Of a stretch of 64,000 nt of DNA, positions 21,800-34,151 are shown piece after piece. The translations under genes were made by a program, and so were the position numbers. Each line of letters opens with the position of its first letter. The first letter of the stretch is position 1. Source of the DNA: Narthecium ossifragum. Taxonomy: Eukaryota; Streptophyta; Magnoliopsida; Dioscoreales; Nartheciaceae. Below the pieces are notes generated by a model. That model was given only the letters and a program-made list of their open reading frames with translations. It ran no database searches and was not told where the DNA came from. The stretch lies in NCBI GenBank assembly GCA_963920575.1, contig OY986972.1, forward strand, positions 8,258,010-8,322,009, in the 5' to 3' direction.

Positions 21800-24700
21800 A
21801 CTGTTGGCTCAAGGGTGATGTCAAGAGGGAAACTATGAATATAAGGTTTCAAACATTGGCCATTGATAGTGAATGTAGCTCCCGAGAAAGCGTTATATAC
21901 CTCAATGGCTCCATGGGTGAAAACCTTAGTGACATCAAATGTACGACTCCACCTAGTCTTAAGTTTTCTCAGGAAAAGTCGGAGGCCTAAATTGTAGAGC
22001 CAAACCTTATCTCCAACATCAAATGTTTTCCGAACTATGAGTTTATCATGAAAAATTTTAGTCTGGGCTTTGTAGATTTTTGTATCCTAGTAAGCCTCGT
22101 TTTGAATTTTTTCAAGCTCATGAAGTTGGAGTTTCCTATTACTTGAAATATCACTAGAGTCCCAATTGGGAGCTTGAATCACTCAAAAAGCTTTATGTTG
22201 AATCTCTATCGGAAGGTGGCATGGTTTTCCAAAGACTAATCGGAATGGCGACATCCCGATTGGCGTCTTGTAGGCCGTTCGATAGACCCACAAGGCATCA
22301 TTGAGCTTAAATGCCCAATCCCTCCGGTCAATTCTCATAACTTTTTTCTAAAATCCACTTGATTTCGCGATTGGACACCTCAACTTGCCCACTAGTTTGA
22401 AGGATGGTAAGGCGTGGCTACCTTATGTGTAATTCCATATTTTTCAAATAGGGATTTGAGATGCCGGTTGGTGAAGTGAGGGCCACCATCGCTAATAAGG
22501 GTCCTCGGGAAGCTAAAACGAGTGAAAATATTGGCATCCAAAAATTTCAACATGACTTTATGATCATTGGTCCTTGTGGCGATTGCCTCCACCCATTTGG
22601 AAACATAATCTACCCCTACCAAAATGTATAAGTAGCCGTTTAATTGAGGGAATGGCCCCATAAAATCAATACCCTATACATCGAAAACTTCACAAACAAG
22701 AATGGGAGTTTGGGGCATTTCGCGTCTAGAGATTGTACCAATTTGTTGACACCGGAGGCAAGCTTTAGCAAAATTATGGGAATCGCGGAATATGGTAGGC
22801 CAATAAAAACCACATTCAAATATCTTTGTGGCGGTCTTCCTACCGGAGAAATGTCTACCACAAGGATGAGAATGACAATGAGTGAGGATGGACGTAACTT
22901 CCGATTCGGGAACACACCTTCTCAATAATTGGTCCGGACACCATTCAAGCAAATATGGATCATGCCAAAAATAGTTCTTGATATATGAGAAGAATTTGTT
23001 TCGATCATGTTTGGATCAAAAGAGTGGAATTTGCCCGGTTGTGAGATAATTGGCAATATGAGCAAACCACGGTTTAGGAAATTGATTAATGGCCAAAAGA
23101 TGCTCATCCGGGGACAACTCATTGATTGGAATGGAGTCTAAGATGTGTTCGGTCGATAACCTAGAAAGATGATTTGCTACAACATTAGAAGAGCCTTTTT
23201 TATCCTTAAATTCAAGATTGAACTCTTGGAGGAGCAAGATCTATCGGAGTAAATGTGATTTGGCATCCTTCTTGGCAAACAAGTACCGCAAAGCGGCATG
23301 ATCGGTAAAGATAATGATTTTGGAACCAAGGAGGTAGGATCTAAATTTCTCCAAAGCAAAAACTACCGCTAGCAACTCTTTCTCGGTAGTCGTGTAATTG
23401 ACTTGAGCATCATTCAAGGTTTTGCTAGCATAGCATATGACGTGAGGGAGTTTGTCGATCCGTTGACCCAAAACAGCGCCCATAGCATAATCCGAGGCAT
23501 CACACATGATTTCAAAGGGAAGTGAATAATCGGGTGTGTGCACAATGGGTGCGGAATACATGGCCTCGCGAAGAGTGGTATAGGCATGCATGCAATCAAA
23601 GTTAAAAGGAACATCTTTAGCAAGTAAGGCACAAAGGGGACGGGAAATCTTGCTAAAATCCTTGATGAAATGACAATAGAAACCCGCATGCCTAAGAAAA
23701 GATCGGATTTGTCGAACCGATGATGGAGGAGGAAGTTTAGAGATTAGCTCAAGTTTAGCCTTATCAACTTCGATCCCCTACTTGAAACAACGTGGCCCAA
23801 CACAATCCCCTCATTTACCATGAAATGACTCTTCTTCCAACTCAAGACTAGGTTTGTTTCCTCACACCTAGCTAAGACTTTGGTAAGATTCTCAAGACAA
23901 GAGTCAAAAGATTGGCCAAAAACTGAAAAATCATCCATAAAGATCTCTAGAAAGTGTTCGATCATGTCTCCAAAAATAGCTAACATGCAACTTTGAAACA
24001 TTGCCGGTGCGTTACAAAGACCAAAGGGCATGCGACAGTAGGCAAAAGTACCAAAAGAACAAGTAAATGTCATTTTCTCTTGGTCCTTAGGGTCAATTGC
24101 CACTTGGTTTTATCCGGAATAGCCGTCAAGGAAACAATAGAAGCTTTGTCCGGCAAGTCTTTCCAAAATTTGGTCAATGAATGGAAGTGGAAAATGATCC
24201 TTTCTAGTGAATGAGCTCAACTTCCGGTAATCTATACATACTCGCCACCCTGTAGTTTGGCGAGTAGCTATGCTTTCTCCCTTCTCATTCTTAATCAGGG
24301 TAATGCCCGACTTCTTGGGCACTACTTGGATTAGGCTCACCCCCTTGGAGTCCAAAATAGGAAAAATAACTCCCGCCTCAAGGAGTTAAAAAACCTCTTT
24401 CAAAATAGCTTCCCTCATGTTTGGATTTAATCGACGTTGAAACTCTATGACACTCTTAGACTCATCCTCTAAGTGTATGCCGTGCATGCATATAGATGGG
24501 TCTATCCCCTTGAGATCAGTAATGGACCACCCAATGGCCCTCTTGTGTTTGGTGAGCACATTAATGAGTTTTCCCTCTTGTGCAAGAGTTAAAGATGATG
24601 AGATGATTACCGGGAGGGGGCAATTCGGCCCAAGGTACTCATATTTTAAATTGGATGGCAAGGGTTTCAACTCTAAGGTTGGAGGCTTAATCAAAGATGG

Positions 24701-25921
24701 GGGTGTCGGTGTGGAGGATATAGGTGGTAGTGGCTCAAAAGAAGTTTTTCGAAAGGCCATGGCACATGCATGTTCAAATTCATCGAGTAAATCTGAAGTG
24801 GGTTAATCCGCATCTTGCAACGCATTAAAAACCATTGAAAAATCATCAAAAGTCAATACTTCATCACGTAAACCCGAAAAATCTTCTTCAACACTCGGTA
24901 AATCATCAAAATTCAAAGCATCATCACCACTTGATAAAGAATCCTGACAAGCATCGAAAAATGATTCACAAGTATCATCCATACCAAAATTTGCAACCAT
25001 GACATCATTTGTACATTCATCAACAATATCACCATCCACTAATGAATATTTAATTTCAACTCCATATTCCCGAATGTAACGGTCATGATGCCACTCCTAC
25101 AATTTATGCATGCAGTGGTCGTAGCCAAGAAAGGTCATCCAAGTATGATGGGAATGGATTTCTTATGCCTAAGACCCGGTTCCATGTCAAGCACAACGAA
25201 GTCGACTGGGAAAACACATCTATCGACTTTGACTAATATGTCTTAAAGAACACCCCGTGGTGTCTTGATAGATCTATCGGCTAATTGCAAAGTCATTGAG
25301 GTCGGCTTGAGCTCTCCTAAGCCAAACTTACAAAACAAGGAGTAGGGCATGAGATTCACACTAGCTCCTAAATCAAGAAGAGCCCTCTCAATCAATTGAT
25401 CTCCTATGATGCAAGAAATGGTAGGAGTGTCGGGATCTCTTAATTTCGGAGGTAGATCGAGTTGTAGAATAGAGCTAACTTGCTCAGTTAGGAAGAGCTT
25501 TTTTGAGACATGAGATTTAGAGTGCCTCTTGTGGGTACACAAGTCTTTCAAGAATTTGGCGTAAGAAGGCACTTGCTTGATGGCATCAAATAAGGGAAGG
25601 TTGATGTGGACTTTCTTGAAGAGTTCAAGCATCTCCTCATACTTGCCATTCTTCCAAGGTTGGGATGTGGCTTGAGGATCAACTAGTGCTTGAGGGTATG
25701 AAGCCTTAGGATTGTATGCTTTGGTTGGTAAAGGATCGAGTAATATAGGTTGAGTTTCCTTGAAAGATGGTAATGGACTCGAAGAATCATGAGGGACATG
25801 ATGAGGTGATGCTTGAGAGTCTTTCATTGAAGTAGACAAATGAGATTCATGTGTTTGCTCTAATGTGGTGTCTTTGGGCATCTCAACATTCGGAAAAACC
25901 ATTCCACTCCGGAGGGTGGTG
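21800..25921 (-). pseudogene. E3: Athila protease, RT, RNase H and integrase, decayed
   Basis: Minus-strand order: TLRSG and protease (RALLDLGASVNLMPYS, LADRSIKTPRG, then FPVDFVVLDMEPG in another segment), reverse transcriptase (LELKPLPSNLKYEYLG, CIDYRKLSSFTRKDHFPLPF, FGTFAYCRMPFGLCNAPAMF, catalytic FMDDFSVFG), RNase H (YASKTLNDAQVNYTTTEKEL, FTDHAALRYLF), integrase zinc finger (HCHSHPCGRHF..CLRCQQIG), the core (GVDYVSKWVEAIATR, ISDGGPHFTN, and a frame-shifted GQVEVSNREIKWIL with the Glu) and the C-terminus near 22000 (GDKVWLYNLGLRLF). At least six stops and several frameshifts break it, some not explained by simple C-to-T change (for example within GYSG-NQVA). Its first codons follow directly from the gag end at 29315 if the LTR-A insertion is ignored. 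Post-pol sequence at 21710-21730 carries the Athila GGGAGGCAACCC. Confidence 0.88.
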
Positions 25922-26612
25922 ACCGCTGATGAGACGTGAAAAGTACATAAATTAACGCCTTAATTTATCTTTATTAGTCTTCGAGTAAGGTATTTCTAAT
26001 AATTTTCATGGTATTTCAGGTACAAGAGCCCTCAACAGAAGTTAGATCAACTTTGGAGCGTAAATGGGTCTATTGGAGCACATTTAGGTACATGGGTCAA
26101 CTTCAAAGATTAAACTGTACCTTCTCAGGAAGAATCCAATAATGTGCCATATATGATTGGAAAGCTCTAGAAGTCTAGTTTCTGGAGAATTTTACGGTTC
26201 ATGATTCTGAGTTTCCTAGATGAAGTTATGGCATTTTTGGTACCAATGTGTGATGAATGCATGAAAGTGCACTCTGAACAAGCTTAAAACCATCTCAATT
26301 GCTATATCTTCACCCTTAATCAACTTCTTTAGCACTATTTTTATACTTTTATATGCTTCACATAGTTGTGTGGAAAATGCAGGAAATTGGAGCTAAAAGA
26401 AGCTGAAAAGAGTATATGGATCAACTTCAACAATTAATCTGTACCTGCTCATGAAGAATCAGATGATGTGCCATATATGGTTGGAAAGCTCTTGAAGTCT
26501 AAATTCTGGGGAATTTTACGGTTCGTGATTCCGAGTTTCCTAGAAGAAGTTACGGCAATTTCAGTACCGATGCGCAGTCTGAATGGCAGAAAGGAAAATA
26601 AGCTGGAAGTCC

Positions 26613-26970
26613 GAGCGATCCGCCGATCGATTGGACCTGACAAAATCGTGACAGAACATTCGTTATTTGGCTGAATATGATCCGATCGATCCCTCCTTCG
26701 CTCCCATAGGGTCCGATCGATCTGACACCAATGGTCCGATCGATCGGACTCGGAAAAAGTCAAAAACAGCGGATTTTTACTCAACCAATCGATCCAACAT
26801 ACATAATCCGATCGATCAGACTTGGGAATTAAAGGGTGACAGAACGTATGCTTTTTAGAGGAGCAGAGTTCGATCGATCCGTCCATCGATCGGACACGGG
26901 CGAAGCTAGAAGATTGGAGATCTCAAGAGACCGATCGATCCAACATCCCGAGAAGGATCGATCGGACTTG
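26613..26970. promoter_or_regulatory. LTR-B U3 palindrome cluster
   Basis: About ten sites on the pattern CCGATCGATCSG(A): 26632, 26682, 26713, 26732, 26789, 26810, 26872, 26888, 26931 and 26955 approximately. They are spaced unevenly by 15-60 bases, with unique sequence between them. The TATA box lies about 60 bases downstream. Function is inferred. Confidence 0.65.
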
Positions 26971-27026
26971 CCCAGTGACGAAAATCAACGGTTTTGATTA
27001 ATCCGAGTTTACTAATTCTTAGACCC

Positions 27027-27034
27027 TATAAATA
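27027..27034 (+). promoter_or_regulatory. LTR-B TATA box
   Basis: TATAAATA in GACCCTATAAATAGGAAAC, downstream of the palindromes. Confidence 0.7.
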
Positions 27035-28032
27035 GGAAACTTAGGGCTAATCAAAGGGGACTTCTTGGACGTTTTTGGAGGCTCTTTTCTGGGTGTTTCC
27101 CAAGGGAAGAAGATGAAGGAATCTCCATCCATGGCCGAGTAATCCACGGGCATGGCGGACGGATGATCTAGCGAGGATTAGGGTTTCTTCTCCAACGATG
27201 GTTCATGTTTTTAATCTTTATTGTTAAACTCTTTTTATGTATTGGATCTTCACCGATTGCTTTGTGGTTAAACATTATTATAAATCCAGTCATGCTTCTT
27301 TTATGATATTGTGATCCCATAGTTATCTCTTTTGATTCTCCTACCGAGTCTTGCGAGACCTTTGCTATGCATTGCCCGTAGTGACAGCTGGTATTGTGTA
27401 TTCTTAGGGATCTGGTTAGATAAGGTTGGGGCTCTATACCGAGAGATCTTTGCTATGCATTGCCGATTGTGAGAGTTGGTATTGTGTATTCTTAGAGATC
27501 CGATTAGAGTTAGGGCTTTGTCTTGATGAACTTTTGCTGCGCGTTGCCTGTAGTGACAGCCGGTATCGTGTATTCTTAGGTTTGGTTGGATGAAGTTAGA
27601 ACTATAAAAAGGAGGAACCAATTATAGAAAGAGACATTTATATTTTATCAGATTCATAATTCTATATCTTCCGGTTAAGGCGATTGGGATGTGAATCCCT
27701 TAACTGAGTACCATATGAACCATTGAGAACAGAAGAACCTAAATCCGAGTGGCGTGATTCCTGAAGCCTAGCCTTATTCAAATCCTGATTTCTTTGTTAC
27801 CTTTATCTTACCATTACATCTTCGATCTATTTTCTGAACTTTTATCGCTCTTGATTGTTTTCAATTTATTGTTATTTGTATTTCTGGATCTTTCCTGCTT
27901 GTCTCTCTGTGGGATTTGACCTCTCTTATGCTGTACTGCACCGCGACCGCTGTGCGTGACACATTTGAGCGACATCACGTTGTTGAGTGGCAAAAAAGAT
28001 AATGCGCAGGAAAGAGCGACTTCTTCCCCTAT

Positions 28033-28180
28033 GAAGATCGATCTTTGTACTGTAGCAAAGATGACAGAGAGCAACAATTCAAAAGATCAATCTTCTCCCT
28101 ATAGAAGATCGATCTTCCTCGGGCGCAACCAACTATACGGGATGAAAAGATCGATCTTCACCCCTAAAAGATCGATCTTT
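28033..28180. promoter_or_regulatory. LTR-A U3 palindrome cluster
   Basis: AGATCGATCTT at about 28036, 28110, 28149 and 28169, with AGATCAATCTT near 28084. The flank is AAGATCGATCTTC rather than the CCGATCGATCSG of LTR-B, even though sequence just upstream is homologous between the two LTRs. Confidence 0.65.
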
Positions 28181-28241
28181 CATTGCCAGTTAAGCAAAAT
28201 GAAGGGCCCAGATGTAATCCGAAGGAGAGAAGCTTGAGGGC

Positions 28242-28249
28242 TATAAATA
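28242..28249 (+). promoter_or_regulatory. LTR-A TATA box
   Basis: TATAAATA in GGGCTATAAATACCAAAC, about 60 bases after the last palindrome. Confidence 0.7.
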
Positions 28250-29314
28250 CCAAACTTTGGGCTCTTATTGAGGATTCTTTTGGACAAGAAGAGGCTAAGG
28301 AGAGGTGGCAACCCCCTTGGGCAAGGAAGGGATCTCTCATCCAAGAGGGAGGAGATTGATGAAGAAGAGGAGGATCCATCTCTTCTCCATGGCTTCTCCA
28401 TCGAAGATGAGTAGCTAATCTATTTATCTAGTGAAATACCATGATGCTTTAGATTTTATTTGTAGTTTTCTTTGGATTTGGATGTTGTAATCCCTATTGA
28501 GACAATAGTTGTTTTGATCTATGCTTACTTTCTCATCTTTGTAGTTGGATTCTAATGTTGGATGGATGAATTCTTTGGTATGCATAAGCTAGAACCTTGT
28601 GCCCAATAGGTGTTTGTTGATATTCCCCAATGAGTAGGTTGTGCTAGAACTATGGCCACTTGTGTTGAAGGGAGTCTTGGCTCTAAGTTAGAGACTTGGT
28701 TGTGCTAGAACCACTCCAATCCACATCTAACCTAGCATCTATCCTATCTTTTGTAGTGTTTTGGATTTGAGATGCTAGAACCACCTCAATCCATTACCAT
28801 ATTCCATACAACCCAATTCCTTGCGATGAGATGATCCTAACCCGACCTCTCGTTGGTGATGATCGAAACTAATCCCTCGATCGTCGACTTTCTAGCATAC
28901 ACCTAGTGTGACGGATAGTCATTAACTAGTTATTCGTTAGGGATGACCTTTGTTAGCTACAAGGTAGTCGATATTGTAGTGTCTCGATAGGATTGCGCAT
29001 CTTGATCCATTAGAAAGCGACGATTGAGTCTAATCCGGATTGGGATTCCCTAGGACCTCTTTCTATCTATTGAATCATTTACATGCTTTCTTAGTTTTCT
29101 TATCATAAAACCCAAAAACCATTTCTTTTGCTATCATTGTAGGAACATTTAGATTGAGGTTAGTGGCTTAATTTTTTTCTTACACATTCCCTGTGGATTC
29201 GACTCGGACTCACCGCTAGCTACCCCCAAAGTAGTTAGTTAGTAGTTCGATTATAAATTTATAATTTTGATAGGGCGTGTTAAGCCGTGACACTTTGCAC
29301 GTCCCATCAACCGC

Positions 29315-30860
29315 TTCCACTTCCTCATAAGTGGAATCGACATAATGTTGGCCTTTAGGGTTTACTATGGGTTGACTAGGAAGTCTACCCTCCTCCTTTC
29401 TTGCCATAGTATTGGGCAATTGGCCTATTTGCACTTCCAACTTTGCAATGGATTGGGAATGACAATGTAAAAGTTGGGTGCTTGACTCAAAAGAATCCAA
29501 GGCCTTGAGAAGTCTTTCTTCAATTGAAGGATCGTGTTTCGGAGCTTGGTATGGGGGAGGCCCAAGTGGCCTTTGACTCCAATTTGGAGGATGAGATGAT
29601 TGAGGATAACTCGACACTTGAGGTGGGTATGCATGAGATGCTTGAGGAGGCCGGTATGTGGTTTGATTTTATGGAGCTTGGTTAGAAGGATATGGCGCTT
29701 GATACCTAGGAGGATAGCTTGGGGCTTGATTGCCCGAAATCAGAGGCCTAGAATTGTATGTATTTGGAGGTTGTTGACCGAGATTTCTCTATGAAAAATT
29801 TGGATGATCCCTAAGACCGAGATTATATGTATTTGAGTAAGGGTCATAAGTAGGCTTTGATTGATTGATGACCGCATTGATATACTCTTGCACGAGCTAC
29901 GGATAATCACATACCAAATGGCAATCGGTAACTAAGTGGCCGGGAGTCGAACATAGGAACCAAAGTTCTCCCAATGATGGAGAAGTGAGTGGGTAGCTGG
30001 ATGAAGAAGGAGTAGGGATTTGATTCAAAGAATGAGCAAGAACTTGATCAAATTTTTTACTTAGAGTATCAATTTGTTGTGCTACACGGTGGCTTCGGAT
30101 AGCTCTAAAACTCCTCTAGGGTTGAATTGTCCCTTAGGACTTGAAGTATCTCTAACACTTCTTGAAGTGAAGGCATGGTTTTGGGAATTAATGGCAAGCT
30201 TTCCAAATAGAACCCATGAGTCATCTTATGGATTTGTCATGAACACCTCACCACAAGCGGTGTCTACGTCTTGTTGATGACATATTCTAAGGCCATTGTA
30301 AAAATAATCGACAAGAGACCATTTTGGAATTTGATGGTGTAGCCATTTCCTAAGAAGCTCTTTAAACCTATCACAAGCATCATGAAAAGGTTCATCATCT
30401 TCTTTACGAAAGGTCGCTATTTGGATCCTCATTTCATGAGTCTTTGCTATAGGGTAGAATTTTTCTAGAAAAGCATTTTATAATTGGTCCAATGTGGTAA
30501 ACGTTTGGGGCTCAAGGGATCCTAACCAATGCTTGGCTTTGCCCTTCAAAGTAAATGGAAACAATTTCAGTCTCATTGCATCCTCGCTAAAGTTTGGAAT
30601 CTTGACCGAGGAACTCTTTTCAAGAAAATCTTCTAGGTGATAGTAAGGGTCCTCATTACTCAAGCCGTGAAAGTTTGTAAGGAATTGAAGGAATTGAGAC
30701 TTAAACTCGTAGTGTGAGGCTTGTACAACGGATTGTTGTATGCCCGATGTGGGTGCAAATGTAGAAGGGACATAATAATCCTTCATACTCCTTCGACCCG
30801 GGATGGGATTGACATTGGGATTGGTGTCCCTTCTACATTTGCACCCACATGTTGACGCCA
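29315..30860 (-). pseudogene. E3: Athila gag, decayed
   Basis: Minus-strand gag split into short frames by many stops. Recognisable pieces in order: SMKDYYVPSTFAPTSG, YEFKSQFLQFLTNFHGLSNE, LKLFPFTLKGKAKHWLGSLE, FHDACDRFKELLRKW, GVLELSE, LCSTPGHLVTDC (zinc knuckle lacking the first Cys, as in E2), SKPTYDPYSNTYNLG and LLHCHSQSIAKLEVQIGQL. The last piece reads into KGQHYVDSTYEEVEAV and is cut by LTR-A at 29314. It is more decayed than the E2 gag, so E3 looks older. Confidence 0.85.
30749..30848. repeat. 24-base inverted copy of gag sequence
   Basis: 30749-30772 and 30825-30848 are perfect reverse complements with a 52-base spacer. The first arm is gag coding sequence; the second is in the leader beside the primer site. 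It looks like a strand-switch product of reverse transcription. Confidence 0.75.
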
Positions 30861-30931
30861 AAATCAAGTTCTGGCAACTGCGCCAAAATCTTGACGTGCC
30901 AAAATCAAGTTCTGGCAACGGCGCCAAAATC
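30858..30931 (-). promoter_or_regulatory. E3 primer binding site (tRNA-Asp type), duplicated
   Basis: Minus-strand TGGCGCCGTTGCC at 30914-30926 fits the tRNA-Asp primer site for 13 bases and then departs from the usual GGGGA. A 33-base unit containing it is present twice (30858-30890 and 30899-30931); the distal copy has one mismatch (GCAACTGCGCC). Confidence 0.7.
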
Positions 30932-32009
30932 GTAAAAAGTGACTAGGGTGTCAAAATTACAAATTCACCGAATCCTAACTAACTACTACGTAGTTAGCGG
31001 GAGTCCGGGTTGATCCACATGAAAATGAGGATTGATTAACGTACTCAATAAATGGCTCCCAACAATAGCTAAAATAATTTGGTATTGGATTAATGAGGAT
31101 TAAGGTAATTAGCTAGGTAAATGAAAGTAAAATTAATAGGAAGAAAACTTGGGATTTTCATTTCATTGTAGGTTCTAGTGTAGCCTCCTAAGGAATTAAT
31201 GTGTATAATCTAATTGAGACGATCGAAATCTCGAAGTCGACGAGCAGGTGATTAGCCTCACTTATCACTGAACGGAAGTTGGCTTAGAACCTTCCGTCGG
31301 CAAAAATCGCATTCACAAAATCGAAAAACGAGTGATTAACTTCGATCGTCGCTAACGAACCTTCGATTAAGATCGATTCGTCGCAAGAAAAAGATATTGT
31401 ATGGAATCGGGTATTGAATCGAGATGGTTCTACCTCCTCGAATCCAATGCAAGAGAGAGATAGAATGTACCCTCTAATTAGAAGGATAGGGATGGTTTTA
31501 GCATCCCTAAAATCTAATCTAGGGCTATATATCGTCCCAATGTAATTGGATGTGTTTCTAGCACATTCAACTCAGTGGTACATAACAATAAACACCCATC
31601 ATGCACAAGTTCTAACTCATACCAATAAGAGCATTCATCCATTCAACAATAAGATTCAATTACAAAGATAGAGAAATCATGCTCAAAACCATACAATCGA
31701 TCATCCCAATAGATTACATATAAAAAATCCTTAAGAAAACTACAAAAGATTCCTACAACTACATGGAAATCCCAATGGAAAGGAAGCTAACTACTCATCT
31801 TGGATGGATCCATGGAGGTTGGAGATGATCCTTCCTTCATTCCTCCCTGTGAGATGGGTTTCTTGTCCTCCTCCCTCCCTCGGTTAAAACTCTATTCTCC
31901 TCTCTCCAACCGGCCCAAGAGAGCCCAGCCGACCAGCCCCAAGCTGCCCAGCTACCCCCCTTCCTCTTTGGGTTAAAAAACCTTATATATATAACCCTCT
32001 TAGCTTACA
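30931..32009 (-). mobile_element. E3 5' LTR (LTR-C), R/U5 and TATA part
   Basis: Next to the primer site and homologous in reverse to 2511-3465. A TATA box on the minus strand lies at 31983-31999 (TTATATATATAAGG). E6 has inserted just upstream of this TATA box; the rest of the LTR, with its palindromes, continues at 45562. Confidence 0.8.
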
Positions 32010-32303
32010 TGTGAGGACCCGTACCTCCAACCTGGTCCGACCGCGTTAGGTCGAGGGTCTAGATTTGTGGTTTGGCTCGGTTGGCCTTGGGATGCGATCG
32101 GCTGATCGCATCGCTGTTTTTGACCCAGGGGCATTTTGGTAAATATACTCCCTAGTGGTCAGTTTCACACCCGCGTTGCACACACTGACCTTGTTTGTGT
32201 TAGTGTTTGTTTAGAATGGCTAGGTGGGCCCGGATCAGAAGATCCCGGCTCGGGCACGTAGAAGCCTACTTTTGGGCAGCTGGCGGCCCGTGAGCGGTCA
32301 CCG

Positions 32304-32375
32304 CTATCGATCGCTCGACCGCTATCGATCGCTCGACGGCTATCGATCGCTTGATAACTATCGATCGCTCGACAG
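32304..32375 (+). repeat. 18-base tandem array, four units (5' LTR of E6)
   Basis: Four units on the pattern CTATCGATCGCTCGACCG, 72 bases. The equivalent array in the 3' LTR has five units (43419-43508). GGATCGATCC follows closely. Confidence 0.9.
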
Positions 32376-33138
32376 CCTACTTGGATCGATCCAAGTACTG
32401 TGCAGGGCAGTTGAACCTGCGCAGAGTTGTTGGACTCGCGGAGGGCAGGTGATCTCCTTCGTCCTCCTTTGTCAGGAGAGGTCTTCTCCTTCACCCTCTC
32501 CCCCCACCTTCCCCGGCCTTCCTTCTCCTTCACTTCTCCCTTCTCCTTTCTTCCTTCCTTCTTTCTTCTTCCCGCGATGCCCTGTTTCCCCTGTTCTGGC
32601 AGCCACCTTTCCCACTCCCGTTCTCCCTCCTCCGACCACCTTTTTGGGAGCTTGAAAGCTTGTTGGATTCGTGGCAACGAGAAGAAGACTCCTGGTGTGG
32701 TCTGGAACCTCGTTGGTGGCTGGTTTGCGAGGGATCAACCGAGGAATGCGCAGTCCGGTAGGTGTTCTACCTACATGAGTTAATTAATGGGTTTCGTTAG
32801 ATCTAGCCGTTAGATATTGATGAATTTGTGTTATTAGATGCATGTGGCCTAGTATAATTACTGATATAAGTTTCATGAACTTTGGTTAAGATTTCAGTAG
32901 GATTTATGCATGATAAATCTCGGATTTTCGGTTTTCTGCTGTTCTTGAAGAACAGCCGGCTTGCGGCGAGTTTTCCGGCTTGTACATGCATGATCTTGGA
33001 TTTTTATGAGAGATAAGAGTTGTAGATATGTGAGTCTACTTTCAAACCCAATTGATTTCATATTTTTCCGATTTGTCTACGAGTTTTCGTGATTTTTATA
33101 CAAAACTGTGTCAGAGCAGAGTTGCTGATGAATAGTGC

Positions 33139-33320
33139 CACGGATGATCCGTGGATCAACCATCGCGGTCTCCACGGTCGACCGTGAGGTCTCCAAGGTC
33201 GACCGTGAGGTCTCCAAGGTCGACCGTGAGCCCGAAAAATAGCGAAATAACCTCTCACGGTCGATCCGTTGATCGACCGTCAACCTTAGATTTTTCACGG
33301 TCGATCCGTTGATCGACCGC
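33139..33320. promoter_or_regulatory. E6 LTR second palindrome zone
   Basis: CACGGATGATCCGTG, then three GGTCGACCGTGAG units, then two GGTCGATCCGTTGATCGACC perfect or near-perfect palindromes. The same zone is at 44271-44453 in the 3' LTR. It resembles the array in the unrelated E5 LTR. Confidence 0.7.
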
Positions 33321-34151
33321 CAGCCTTGAATTGTGTTTTTTGTGGATTTTCGATGTTTTATCATGTTTGACTCTTCGGGATTCATGTGATTGGTATTCCT
33401 AGAGATCTCGATGGCTAGCATGTTCTAATTGGTTGTTTTTAGATAATTAATTGTTTGATTTTCGGCATGTCTAATTAGGTATAAATCATCCTTGTTTAAT
33501 TAGCAATTAATCACATGTCATGCTTATTTATATGTATATTTAGCTTGTGGTTGAACCAAGGGGGTTGTGCCCCTTGGGATGTTTAGCTAATTAAATGGCA
33601 GAGGGTGTGCCTTAAATGTGGTTGATTATTATCTGTGTGGCCGGGGTTGTGCCCCCGTTGTAGAAATTGCTTGCTAACGGTCCGTGGGCGCCGTTATAAT
33701 ATTGTATAATTGTAGTTTAAATCTTTATCTGCTTTATGCATGTTTACCCTCTGGCAAGCTTGACGCTTCGCCTAGCCCGTGTATGTTGTCTTGGCATATT
33801 GTTGCATGCTGCTATTCCTGTATCTCTGTGCTTGAGCATTGCATGCATCTGTTTGCATTAGAAGCATCAGGCTAGGTGGTAGACGATGGTTTCGATCGTT
33901 GATCCGGGGTTCTCGGGTAGCCCGGATCTAGCCCTAGGGCCGGGGTTTGGGTAGCCGAGGATTAGGACGTGATTGTCGTCAATGATCATGTTGATATCAT
34001 TCGAGGATTATTAGGTAGTCGGACTGGAATATTATATTGTTTGAGGTTTAGAGGTCGTATCGGTTCTCCAAGGCCAAGTGCTAAGGATGGTTGTCGATGT
34101 CCCTGACGCGTGTCCCCAGGCAGTGGTTTCCTGCTGGGTAAAGGGTATTCC

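Larger units (their letters stand above)
26251..27977 (+). mobile_element. Solo LTR-B nested in LTR-A
   Basis: It starts TGATGAATGCATG and ends GAGCGACATCA. Sequence on its two sides joins into LTR-A by comparison with LTR-B itself: about 164 bases before the insertion (26089-26252) match 26409-26572 inside LTR-B, and the text after 27978 aligns with 26573 onward. So A and B are related families. I could not recover a clean target duplication (ATGTG against CGTTG). U3 holds ten or so CGATCGATC sites (26613-26970) and a TATA box at 27027. 27330-27600 has three repeats of a TTGC..GTGACAG..TATTGTGTATTCTTAG unit. Confidence 0.75.
25922..29314. mobile_element. Solo LTR-A inserted in E3 gag, TSD ACCGC
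   Basis: LTR-A runs 25927-29309 from TGATGAGACGTG to CACGTCCCATCA, flanked by the 5-base duplication ACCGC at 25922-25926 and 29310-29314. The E3 frame reads straight across if it is removed. Excluding the nested LTR-B it is about 1.66 kb. Its U3 has four or five GATCGATC or GATCAATC sites at 28033-28180 and a TATA box at 28242. The end region (CCCTGTGGATTCGACTCGG) is Athila-like. No internal region remains, so it formed by LTR-LTR recombination or equivalent. Confidence 0.85.
32010..34151 (+). mobile_element. E6 5' LTR, first part (LTR-E)
   Basis: TGTGAGGACCCG start, CT-rich tract at 32450-32650, and two palindrome zones (32304-32375 and 33139-33320). It is interrupted after GGTATTCC by E5 and resumes at 38123. 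The frames in it on both strands are translations of repeats and the CT tract. Confidence 0.9.
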
